Assembly: GCA_002245855.1 (NCBI GenBank)
Contig: NOUX01000004.1
Coordinates: 124,001-188,000 of the forward strand
Reading direction: 5' to 3'
From: Sphingobacterium cellulitidis
Lineage (GTDB): Bacteria > Bacteroidota > Bacteroidia > Sphingobacteriales > Sphingobacteriaceae
DNA length: 64,000 nucleotides
Shown: positions 45,263 to 52,170 of the stretch, piece after piece
How positions within the stretch are numbered: position 1 is the first letter of the stretch
Layout: each line of letters opens with the position of its first letter
Made by a program: the position numbers and the translations under genes
Notes under the pieces: model-generated
What the model saw: only the letters and a program-made list of their open reading frames with translations
The model's database searches: none
Told to the model about the DNA's origin: nothing

Positions 45263-46006
45263 ATGCTAAGCAGAAAAGAATGTCAATTGGCCCTGAAAAG
45301 GTGGCAAACTGCCAAGGGTGATATTGATGAAGTACTTAGGCTAGTCCCTTCACACTATGTATTTACAATTTCGGGGAAATCTATAGAATGGTTGAATAAA
45401 AACAATGACAATGATCGGTTTCATGCCTATATAGGTGTTCATAATAATCAATCGGTCATGATGTTATTTCCCTTGGATTCCTCAGGTGGAGAATTGCGAT
45501 TGCCAGAATATGCGGTTTCTTATTTGGAGCCTTTGAGCTCGGAGTTGAGGTTTGTGGAACAGGAGGTTAAGACAGTAAGGAAAACTGCCGTATTATCTAC
45601 GGATTTACAAATAAGTTCGAGAGAAATCACAGAGACTCGGCCATTATATCAACATGATATTGAGTGTCAGGATACGATTTTAGAGCAGATTGAAGATTGG
45701 CGGAATGATTCGGCGGACTGGTTTTTCAAGCAAATCAGTGATAGTGGAGGGGTTTCCATTTTCAATGTATTTAATATTCCGATTGAAGATATTTCAGAGG
45801 GATGTTCCGAAATTACAGGATTGTTTGCATTCAAATATTCAAAGGTTTACGGTCAAATATTGCCTACTATTATTTTTGTTCATCATGCTAGTAAGGTTTT
45901 AGAGAGCCAAAAGTTGCATTCGGTCCAGACGAATTTATATAACTGGTCCCAACCTTGTCCGCCATTTTGCAGGCCTAAGGGTGGTTTTACATTACTTGAA
46001 GATTAA
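45263..46006 (+). CDS. Unrecognised 247-aa protein, first gene of a sensor cassette
   Basis: A soluble protein without signal peptide or membrane helix. I do not recognise a domain. It looks like two alpha/beta halves (KSIEWLNKNNDNDRFHAYIG, VMMLFPLDSSGGELRLPEYA, and later LFAFKYSKVYGQILPTIIFV), and ends in a Pro/Cys-rich SQPCPPFCRPKGGFTLLED tail whose spaced Cys could be functional. It is 2 nt before the 7-TM gene and is followed by a histidine kinase and response regulator, so it is probably a cytosolic effector, target or ancillary protein of this signalling system. This role is inferred from position alone. Confidence 0.6.
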   Translation: MLSRKECQLALKRWQTAKGDIDEVLRLVPSHYVFTISGKSIEWLNKNNDNDRFHAYIGVHNNQSVMMLFPLDSSGGELRLPEYAVSYLEPLSSELRFVEQEVKTVRKTAVLSTDLQISSREITETRPLYQHDIECQDTILEQIEDWRNDSADWFFKQISDSGGVSIFNVFNIPIEDISEGCSEITGLFAFKYSKVYGQILPTIIFVHHASKVLESQKLHSVQTNLYNWSQPCPPFCRPKGGFTLLED

Positions 46007-46008
46007 TT

Positions 46009-46665
46009 ATGTTCTTTCTGTACTTGACAATTGGGCTCTCCAATGTCATGTTGTTGTTAGCGAGTCTTTGGAATTTGAAGTATCATTTTGATTTTTCAAT
46101 TCCATCTAGAAATCTTAGATATTTTCTATTATTTCTTTTGGGAATAGAAGTGATTTCCAAATTATTGATTTATGTTTTTCATGCTGAGAAAATGGAGTTT
46201 TTGTTCAGCATATTTGTTGCAGGCGAACTATTATTTTTAATAAATTTTACCAATAGCATAATATCTAAGAAAAACAGAATTTCGGTGTTTTACATTGGTT
46301 TACTGTTATTTTCAATAGGGTCAGCGCTTATCCATACTTTTTTTCAGGAGGTTTCTTGGGTGATTTGGATAAAGCCGATATCCAACATTATTATAGTTTT
46401 TGAATTAGGTAGGTGTTTATTATTTGCACTAAAGTCAGGTTTTAAGGGAACAAATCCCGGATTGTTCAATGTTTTATTTGCCCTGTTGTTTTATTATTTT
46501 GTGTCAACGATTTTGTTTTTGATTCTACACCAATTGAGCACAATAGGAATAGAAAAAGCTGCTTTTTTGTGGTCCATAAATAACCTACTGTCCATAAGTT
46601 TATATGCCGTATGTCTTTATTATTTTTATTCTTTTCGAAAATCTACCTGGAAATTTATGAGCTAA
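46009..46665 (+). CDS. Seven-TM membrane protein, putative detached sensor
   Basis: A 218-residue protein almost entirely made of hydrophobic helices. Seven can be drawn, starting near LTIGLSNVMLLLASLW, FLLFLLGIEVISKLLIY, FSIFVAGELLFLINF, FYIGLLLFSIGSALI, IWIKPISNIIIVFEL, VLFALLFYYFVSTILFL and INNLLSISLYAVCLYYF. There is no enzymatic motif. Its 3' end overlaps the kinase gene by 55 nt, and the kinase itself has only a single N-terminal membrane helix, so this protein may supply the membrane sensing module, much as 7TM domains are fused to kinases elsewhere. That split-sensor interpretation is inference. Confidence 0.7.
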   Translation: MFFLYLTIGLSNVMLLLASLWNLKYHFDFSIPSRNLRYFLLFLLGIEVISKLLIYVFHAEKMEFLFSIFVAGELLFLINFTNSIISKKNRISVFYIGLLLFSIGSALIHTFFQEVSWVIWIKPISNIIIVFELGRCLLFALKSGFKGTNPGLFNVLFALLFYYFVSTILFLILHQLSTIGIEKAAFLWSINNLLSISLYAVCLYYFYSFRKSTWKFMS

Positions 46666-47390
46666 TCATACTATTGATTTTAGCTTTATTTATTGTTCTA
46701 TTTGTTATCGTATTATATAACCAATATTATAAAAAGATTCAGGAGGAGAATGATTTAAGGCATCAACAAGAGCTTCAATTTCAGACAGAGGTGAGGACGC
46801 TTGCCATCAAGACCCAAGAGGAAGAGCGAAAGCGAATTGCGCGCACCCTTCATGATGAAATAGGTAATAAATTACAGGTTTTAAAGCTTAATTTGATTTC
46901 GGAACGAGAACGAATAGATTCCGTTCAGTTTGCAGGGTTAACTGAGAAGGTTGAGTTATTGATTGATTCAGCTCGAGAGATTTCCCATCGGATGTATCCA
47001 GTGAATTTGGAGTATTTTGGGTTGAAGCTAACCTTGGAAGAAATGCGGGAAAATCTTGTTGGCTATGATTTAGAGTTAGTACTGCTAAGACCCTATCAAG
47101 AGCGACCTGTAGAATTTGAGGTTCAGATATATAGGATTATTTTAGAATTTGTGAGCAATACCATCAAGCATGCCAATGCGGATAAAATCAGCATTCAAAT
47201 ACGGGAGGGGTTGAAATCACTTTGCATTTTATTAAAGGATAACGGGGAAGGATTTTCATTAGAAAAAGGAAATGGGATGGGGGTTTCCAATATGAGCAAT
47301 CGAGTGGATTTGCTGCATGGACATTCTAAATTGAGTTCATTTCCCAACAAAGGGACTAGGTTAATCATGGTATTTCCAAAATCAAATTAA
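46611..47390 (+). CDS. HisKA_3 sensor histidine kinase
   Basis: A 259-residue kinase of the NarX/DesK type. An N-terminal membrane helix (about 17-37, ELIILLILALFIVLFVIVLY) leads into a coiled region, then the DHp helix with the phospho-acceptor His in RIARTLHDEIGNKLQVLKLN, and a HATPase domain with EFVSNTIKHANADKI (N box), DNGEGFS and NGMGVSNMSNRVDLLHG. The ATG at 46611 lies inside the 7-TM gene, giving a 55-nt overlap and likely coupled translation. It should phosphorylate the LuxR response regulator that starts 3 nt downstream. There is no extracytoplasmic sensing domain. Confidence 0.88.
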   Translation: MSLLFLFFSKIYLEIYELIILLILALFIVLFVIVLYNQYYKKIQEENDLRHQQELQFQTEVRTLAIKTQEEERKRIARTLHDEIGNKLQVLKLNLISERERIDSVQFAGLTEKVELLIDSAREISHRMYPVNLEYFGLKLTLEEMRENLVGYDLELVLLRPYQERPVEFEVQIYRIILEFVSNTIKHANADKISIQIREGLKSLCILLKDNGEGFSLEKGNGMGVSNMSNRVDLLHGHSKLSSFPNKGTRLIMVFPKSN

Positions 47391-47393
47391 TTT

Positions 47394-48062
47394 ATGAGTA
47401 TGATGAAAATTGGGTTAATGGATGATGAATTGCTCTTTACGGAGGGATTAAGTCTATTAATTGAGCGGATTCCAGATTGTCAGGTGGTCTATAAGAATAA
47501 TAATCCAGCGACCTTGATTCAGGATTTCAGAGATCTGAAGGAGGAGGAATTGCCGGATATTTTGCTGTTGGATATACAGATGGAGCCTATTTCGGGTTTG
47601 GTTTTAGTAGAACAATTGCTACCAAATTTTCCCAATATAAAAATATTGATTTTGTCTTCTCATTATAAGTCCAATATGATTGGCCATATGTTGAAGCTTG
47701 GGGTTTCTGGATTTTTGCCGAAGGTTGTTGATTTAGAAGTGTTAAAACTTGCCTTAAAAACAGTTTATCAAACTGGGGTTTATGTTTCGGCGGCGGATTA
47801 TCAATTATTACATCAATATTTAAACAATCCGAATAAGAAAGTATCCTTTGATTTAAAGGATCAATTGACGTATCGAGAGGTGGAGGTCATCCGCTTAATA
47901 TGTCAGGAATTTACGAATCAGGAGATTGCTGATCAATTATTTTTAAGCAAAAGGACTGTTGAAAGTCACCGGCAAAGAGTATTGGATAAATTAGGTTTAA
48001 AGAATACGATAGGCTTGGTGATTTATGCCTTGGCGAATGAAATTTTTGTACCCAAGAAGTAA
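47394..48062 (+). CDS. NarL/LuxR-type response regulator
   Basis: A 222-residue two-domain regulator. Receiver (about 1-130): acidic pair in GLMDDELLF, phospho-acceptor Asp in ILLLDIQMEP, Ser switch in KILILSSHYK and Lys in GFLPKVVD. LuxR helix-turn-helix (about 158-222): LTYREVEVIRLICQEFTNQE, IADQLFLSKRTVESHRQRVL, DKLGLKN. It is the last gene of the 45263-48062 cassette and is followed by a palindrome (48064-48085) that lies directly after the stop. An in-frame Met two codons into the sequence is a possible alternative start. Confidence 0.92.
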   Translation: MSMMKIGLMDDELLFTEGLSLLIERIPDCQVVYKNNNPATLIQDFRDLKEEELPDILLLDIQMEPISGLVLVEQLLPNFPNIKILILSSHYKSNMIGHMLKLGVSGFLPKVVDLEVLKLALKTVYQTGVYVSAADYQLLHQYLNNPNKKVSFDLKDQLTYREVEVIRLICQEFTNQEIADQLFLSKRTVESHRQRVLDKLGLKNTIGLVIYALANEIFVPKK

Positions 48063-48063
48063 G

Positions 48064-48085
48064 GATTCCGTATAAATACGGAATC
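48064..48085. repeat. 9-bp inverted repeat after the response regulator
   Basis: The arms gattccgta and tacggaatc are separated by taaa, right after the response regulator stop. It has the same CCGTA/TACGG words as the repeats at 7837, 8623 and 17544, but in opposite arm orientation. It could be a weak terminator without T-run or a regulator site. Confidence 0.5.
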
Positions 48086-48195
48086 GGTACATACCGTGTT
48101 GTTGCTCTATTATAAGCGAATTTGGAGCATTAATTTTGATATATCAAGTTCAAAGAGGACTTGAGTGGTTATGTTGAATTAATGCTTCTACTATT

Positions 48196-48540
48196 ATGCT
48201 TATTGAAATGGAAAGAGTAATTAAAAAAGTAAATGGACAAGGAAAGGATCTCAATCCTTACGACTCACATATGACGACATATATCAATACAATTGTTGCT
48301 TACAGTTATTTATACAATGATTATTTAGAGGAGTTAAAATCCGGTCGTACAGAAAGAAGGCTTCGAGCCGATCAATTTTGGCTGGAAAATGTTAGTAAAT
48401 TGGAAAGGAATATAAAAACTGCATTCAAAAAGCTAGTGAATAATCGCAGTCAATTTGTTGGTCAAGCCGTTCAAATTTTTGATAGAACCATCCGCGATAA
48501 ACATCGCATTAACATCTACGGCTTAGCCGAGGGTAAATAA
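48196..48540 (+). CDS. Hypothetical protein, 114 aa
   Basis: A small soluble, basic and helical protein with no motif I recognise (YLYNDYLEELKSGRTERRLR, LERNIKTAFKKLVNNRSQFV). There is no signal peptide or membrane helix. An in-frame Met at residue 5 is an alternative start. It stands alone between the signalling cassette and a TPR protein, with a hairpin immediately downstream. The strong charge and amphipathic helices fit a regulatory or nucleic-acid-binding protein, but this is not demonstrable here. Confidence 0.6.
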   Translation: MLIEMERVIKKVNGQGKDLNPYDSHMTTYINTIVAYSYLYNDYLEELKSGRTERRLRADQFWLENVSKLERNIKTAFKKLVNNRSQFVGQAVQIFDRTIRDKHRINIYGLAEGK

Positions 48541-48560
48541 AATTTTTGCCAAACCAATTA

Positions 48561-48598
48561 AACTCAGGTTCTGAGCAGCAAGAATTGAAACCTGAGTT
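48561..48598 (+). terminator. Possible intrinsic terminator
   Basis: A perfect 10-bp stem AACTCAGGTT / AACCTGAGTT with an 18-nt loop is followed by ATTTTAG. The loop is long and the T-run short, so strength is moderate. Confidence 0.55.
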
Positions 48599-48717
48599 AT
48601 TTTAGATTAAGTAATATTCAAAAGGTTCTTTACCGATAGGTTAGGAATCTTTTTTAATTTTACATGATTGAATATTATTTTTTGGTTAAATTAGATGTGA
48701 TATAAATAACTAACCAA

Positions 48718-49491
48718 ATGAATAATAAACCAATCCAATTATTAAAGAGAATATTCCTTTGTATTTTCACTATGTCATTTATTTTCATGGGTAATGTTAT
48801 GGCCCAAGAGGCCCAGAATAGTGCTGCTATAGATTCCTTAAATAAAGAATTGGCATCAGATCCGCGATGTATTTCCTGTTTATTAAAAAGAGGGTCCGAA
48901 TATATGGTTATAGGGAGTTTTGACCAAGCAGTTTCTGATTTTACGCAGGTGATATCGCTATCTGATACCTCCTCAGTGGGGTATTACAAAAGGGCTGAAG
49001 CAAAGATATTTACTCAAGATTTTGAAAATGCCTATGCAGATGCTGAGAAGTCCATTCAGTTAAATCCCAATAACAGTTCGCCTTATCTTACCATTGCTGT
49101 AATTGAGGTGATGATGCAGGAATTTGAGAAAGGGAAGGTTTCCATCAATAAGGTTATTTCCTTGGAGCCTGGGAGCGAGCGTGCTTATCTATTGCGTGCC
49201 TATTTATTTAGTGAATCAAAAAACTATAAGGCGGCAATTCAAGATTTTGATAAAGCCATAAAATTAAATCCGAAAAACAGTGAATCCTATAGCAATAGAG
49301 CCGCGATGTATTATTATGATAAGGATTATGATCATGCATTGATAGATATCAATCAGGCCATTGAATTGAATTCCTCGGATCCTGAGCTCTTTCAGAAGCG
49401 AGGTGAACTGTATAAAAAATTAAATAAAAACACAGAAGCAGAAGCAGACTTTGCAAAAGCCAAAGCATTGAAAGCATCAAATGTGAATTAA
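48718..49491 (+). CDS. Secreted TPR-repeat protein
   Basis: A 257-residue protein with a signal peptide (MSFIFMGNVMAQ end, cleaved near residue 30) and about six tetratricopeptide repeats from residue 50 to the end: RGSEYMVIGSFDQAVSDFTQ, YYKRAEAKIFTQDFENAYAD, NRAAMYYYDKDYDHALIDIN and the closing KRGELYKKLNKNTEAEADFA. TPR units scaffold protein interactions; this one works in the periplasm or at the outer membrane. There is a Cys pair (RCISC) at the start of the first repeat. No partner is apparent nearby; it is a single gene. Confidence 0.85.
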   Translation: MNNKPIQLLKRIFLCIFTMSFIFMGNVMAQEAQNSAAIDSLNKELASDPRCISCLLKRGSEYMVIGSFDQAVSDFTQVISLSDTSSVGYYKRAEAKIFTQDFENAYADAEKSIQLNPNNSSPYLTIAVIEVMMQEFEKGKVSINKVISLEPGSERAYLLRAYLFSESKNYKAAIQDFDKAIKLNPKNSESYSNRAAMYYYDKDYDHALIDINQAIELNSSDPELFQKRGELYKKLNKNTEAEADFAKAKALKASNVN

Positions 49492-49506
49492 TTTGAGGAT
49501 AATCTA

Positions 49507-49764
49507 TTAGTTGATGATTTTTGCATCGGGATCTTTATGGATTTTTGCTAAGTTATCCTTCCATTTCTTTAGTTCTTCAGGAGTGAGCCTGATCCAATCT
49601 TTGACTTCTGCAATAATTTTTAGGGGCTGTTTGCTACGGTAAGACTGTGTAGGATTCCCTGGAAATTTCTTATCAGTAACATTGGGGTAGTTGGAGCATT
49701 GCTGTAAATGAATTTTTATTTCAAAAAAGAGCTCAATTATAAAAATACAACTGAACTCCAGAAA
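49507..49764 (-). pseudogene. Decayed ORF remnant without start codon
   Basis: An open frame of 85 codons after a stop at 49765-49767, with no ATG, GTG or TTG in frame. Its 3' 55 codons look protein-like (PGNPTQSYRSKQPLKIIAEV, WIRLTPEELKKWKDNLAKIH, ending KDPDAKIIN) with high Lys/Glu and a Trp-containing helix, while the first 20 residues are AT-driven hydrophobic. I read it as the surviving C terminus of a larger gene. It follows two other tiny minus-strand frames and could be the debris of an exchanged cassette. The original family is unknown. Confidence 0.4.
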
Positions 49765-49770
49765 TTAATT

Positions 49771-49971
49771 TCAAGTATTTTTCTGAGGATTATTAGAGTT
49801 TTTCTTACTATCGTAATATTGTACAGAAATAGTAAATAACAACGAAAGAAAAAGCCCTATTAATATCCAATTTTCTTCTTTTTCTGAGTAATTGCCATAT
49901 AGGTACATATACAGATTCATAACCAAAAAAAATCCTGTAATTACTATTGAAATTATTTTTAATAGTTTCAT
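49771..49971 (-). CDS. Small membrane protein, 66 aa
   Basis: A 66-residue protein with two predicted membrane helices (about 4-24, IISIVITGFFLVMNLYMYLY, and about 35-52, WILIGLFLSLLFTISVQYY) linked by a charged NYSEKEEN loop, ending in a basic, Asn-rich tail (DSKKNSNNPQKNT). Small two-helix proteins like this are often immunity or toxin-like partners, but no family is recognised. It begins 2 nt after the end of the frameshifted 65-aa frame on the same strand, so the two were probably co-transcribed. The ATG is the only sensible start. Confidence 0.5.
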   Translation of the reverse strand: MKLLKIISIVITGFFLVMNLYMYLYGNYSEKEENWILIGLFLSLLFTISVQYYDSKKNSNNPQKNT

Positions 49972-49973
49972 TT

Positions 49974-50170
49974 TTAACTTAAAGCGTTATATATTCCATA
50001 AACTAAACATCCTCCTGTTACAGCTAACATAGCTCCCCCACAACAGGGTTATGAGGGAATAATCCTGCTGCATCGCCAAGTCTAACTGCTGCGACACTCG
50101 AATACGCGAAAATTAACAATAATAAAGCAACATAGTTGTTCGGAATTGGAAGACCTTTCTTTTTTAACAT
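49974..50170 (-). pseudogene. Frameshifted 65-aa Gly-rich membrane peptide gene
   Basis: From the ATG at 50170 the frame runs 48 codons (MLKKKGLPIPNNYVALLLLI ... NPVVGELC) and stops. Just before the stop is a G5 run (C5 on plus, 50035-50039). With a -1 shift there the frame continues as VVGGAMLAVTGGCLVYGIYN and ALS, ending at a TAA 2 nt before the next ATG. The joined 65-aa product has a basic start, one clear helix and a GG-rich second hydrophobic segment resembling class II bacteriocin-like or small toxin peptides. This could be a true mutation, phase variation, programmed slippage or a sequencing error. Confidence 0.45.
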
Positions 50171-50658
50171 AAAATATCTGTAACAGAAAATGATTAGCCC
50201 TACATTTTAATTGAGTTTTTAATCAAACTTAATTAAAATGGTTAATAATGAATTGATAAATAATTACACCCAAGTTTACGGTTTTTTTTAAAGAAAATAC
50301 AAAATTTTTTACAATATTGAAAATGGTATAAGAATTAGGTAATTTGTTTAAAATAAAAATATATTTGTAAACACGTGTGTACATAAATACTTATTTACAA
50401 ATTATTATGTCAAAAATAATAACAATAGCAACAGAAATTTCAAAAAAAAATATAGTTCGCATATTCGAATCATTTTAAATATTAATCGAAATATCTTGAT
50501 TAAGTTACACCTGAATTTGAGGTAATCGTATTTATTAAGTTACGATACATTTTTTAGCCTAAAAATATCAGTATCTTTAATTTAACTTTTGGATTTGGTA
50601 ATTCAAAGAGTTGTGAAATCCAGATACAATTTATTGTTTCTAAACCTAAAATTACAAT
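50171..50658. other. AT-rich intergenic region with operator-like repeats
   Basis: About 490 bases between divergent genes. On the minus strand a TAAGTTTG -7-like box (50231 to 50224) lies inside an imperfect 14-bp inverted repeat (50205-50218 / 50225-50238), about 50 nt before the frameshifted peptide gene. A second inverted repeat, atttgtaaa (50363-50371) / tttacaaat (50394-50402), overlaps a plus-strand TATATTTG (50360-50367). No ORF or RNA gene is convincing. Confidence 0.45.
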
Positions 50659-50676
50659 ATGTCTCAATGTTTTAAA

Positions 50677-51447
50677 ATGCTGAATTTTCGCATTATTATT
50701 CTCATGCTATTTTTGATCATGGGAAATCATTTTGTTTTTGCAAAGGCAAAGACTACTTATTTTCAGTTGTTAGTTTATCATTTTCAAACCAGTGAACAGG
50801 AGCAACTGTTAGACCAGTATTTGGAGAAGGCATACTTACCTGCACTTCATAAATTAGGATTTAAGCAAGTAGGAGTATTTAAGCCTATCAAAAACTCAGA
50901 GAATGCGGATAAGTTGATTTATGTGTTGAGTTCATCTCCTAAATTGGAGGATTTTGCAAATCTAGATGTTGGTCTTTTGAAGGATCCAGCATATTTAAGT
51001 TCGGGAGCATTTTACTTGGATTTGGCGCATAATAGAGCTCCATTTAGTCGCATAGAAACGATTTTGATGAAAGCATTTGAAGGAATGCCCCATATGGAAC
51101 TTCCAAAGTTGAAATCAGCAAAGAATGAGCGGATTTATGAATTGCGGAGTTATGAAGGTCCAACGGAGAAATTGGCAGCCAATAAGGTTTCAATGTTTAA
51201 CAACGGTGAAATAGAGATCTTTAAAAAGCTGAATTTCAATGCAGTATTTTATGGTCAGGTGATTGCAGGCAGTACAATGCCGAACTTAATGTATCTGACC
51301 AGCTTTGAGAATATGGCCGACCGGGATGAACATTGGAAAGCATTTGGCCCCTTATACAAACCGATGAGTGAGATGCCAAAATATCAGAACAATGTTTCTA
51401 AAAATGTGACCATTTTATGTACTCCCACAGATTATTCTGATTACTAG
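50677..51447 (+). CDS. Exported NIPSNAP-family protein
   Basis: About 256 residues, taking the ATG at 50677 (MLNFRIIILMLFLIMG), which begins a proper signal peptide; an ATG at 50659 adds six residues. Two ferredoxin-like NIPSNAP domains follow: FQLLVYHFQTSEQEQLLDQY ... GVFKPI (first) and RIYELRSYEGPTEKLAANKV, MFNNGEIEIFKKLNFNAVFY, YLTSFENMADRDEHWKAFG (second). NIPSNAP proteins are dimeric alpha/beta barrels of unclear function; exported versions are frequent in Bacteroidota near sugar metabolism genes. The gene is transcribed alone and converges with the AhpD-like gene at a shared terminator. Confidence 0.85.
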   Translation: MLNFRIIILMLFLIMGNHFVFAKAKTTYFQLLVYHFQTSEQEQLLDQYLEKAYLPALHKLGFKQVGVFKPIKNSENADKLIYVLSSSPKLEDFANLDVGLLKDPAYLSSGAFYLDLAHNRAPFSRIETILMKAFEGMPHMELPKLKSAKNERIYELRSYEGPTEKLAANKVSMFNNGEIEIFKKLNFNAVFYGQVIAGSTMPNLMYLTSFENMADRDEHWKAFGPLYKPMSEMPKYQNNVSKNVTILCTPTDYSDY

Positions 51448-51458
51448 AAGTAAATCTT

Positions 51459-51504
51459 AAAAAGGTACAGCGTTCTTGCACTACAAGATGGCTGTACCTT
51501 TTTT
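51459..51504. terminator. Bidirectional intrinsic terminator
   Basis: AAAAAGGTACAGC pairs with GCTGTACCTTTTTT around a longer loop; A- and T-runs on the two sides allow use by both convergent genes. Confidence 0.82.
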
Positions 51505-51526
51505 AATCCAAATCAGAGTGAAAGTA

Positions 51527-51976
51527 TTATGCTTTTGTAAATTCTGGGATTTTTTGTGTACTGATTGCAATTCGATTCCAACCATTGATAGTAACCACCG
51601 CCATGATAATTTTTGCGATATAATGGTCATCGAATATTTCTTTAGCTTTTTGATAAGTATCTTCAGAAAGGCCATTTTTCGAGATTAGGGTGATTTCTTC
51701 CGTCATTGCTAGGATAACTTGTTCTTCTTCAGTAAAAATATCGGCTTCTTTCCAAGCATTTAGTAAATATATTCTCTCTGGACGTTCCCCATCTTTAACA
51801 GCATCCGATGTGTGCATATTTATGCAAAAAGCACAACCGTTGATCTGGGATGCTCTGATTAAAATTAAATGATGATGAGTTTTTGAAAGGCCACAATTGC
51901 TAAGATATTGTTCAAGTCCTAGCATAGCTTTATATGCATTGGGTTCAAGTTCCTGGATATTGATTCTCTTATTCAT
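51527..51976 (-). CDS. Carboxymuconolactone decarboxylase/AhpD-like protein
   Basis: A 149-residue all-helical protein of the CMD family. The redox motif Cys48-A-F-Cys51 with His55 (QINGCAFCINMHTSDAV) marks the alkylhydroperoxidase AhpD-like branch, so it probably reduces peroxides or acts as a thiol relay in the cytoplasm. The C-terminal RIYLLNAWKEADIFTEEEQV and ALTEEITLI-like AMTEEITLI segments are family typical. It is a single gene with no visible redox partner next to it. Confidence 0.88.
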   Translation of the reverse strand: MNKRINIQELEPNAYKAMLGLEQYLSNCGLSKTHHHLILIRASQINGCAFCINMHTSDAVKDGERPERIYLLNAWKEADIFTEEEQVILAMTEEITLISKNGLSEDTYQKAKEIFDDHYIAKIIMAVVTINGWNRIAISTQKIPEFTKA

Positions 51977-52170
51977 TTGATATTTTATTTACTGGTTTAT
52001 TACATCAAAAGTAAGGGGAATATTGAGTAATGTAGTCAAGAAGATGTCTGATATGACTTATCTATGATTAAAATTTGTTTTAACAGATGTCGTTTTCTAT
52101 TTTTAATATTGGATTTATTTCTAGGTCTTTACATTTAGTCCAATAAATCACCTCAATTAAAAATCTAATT

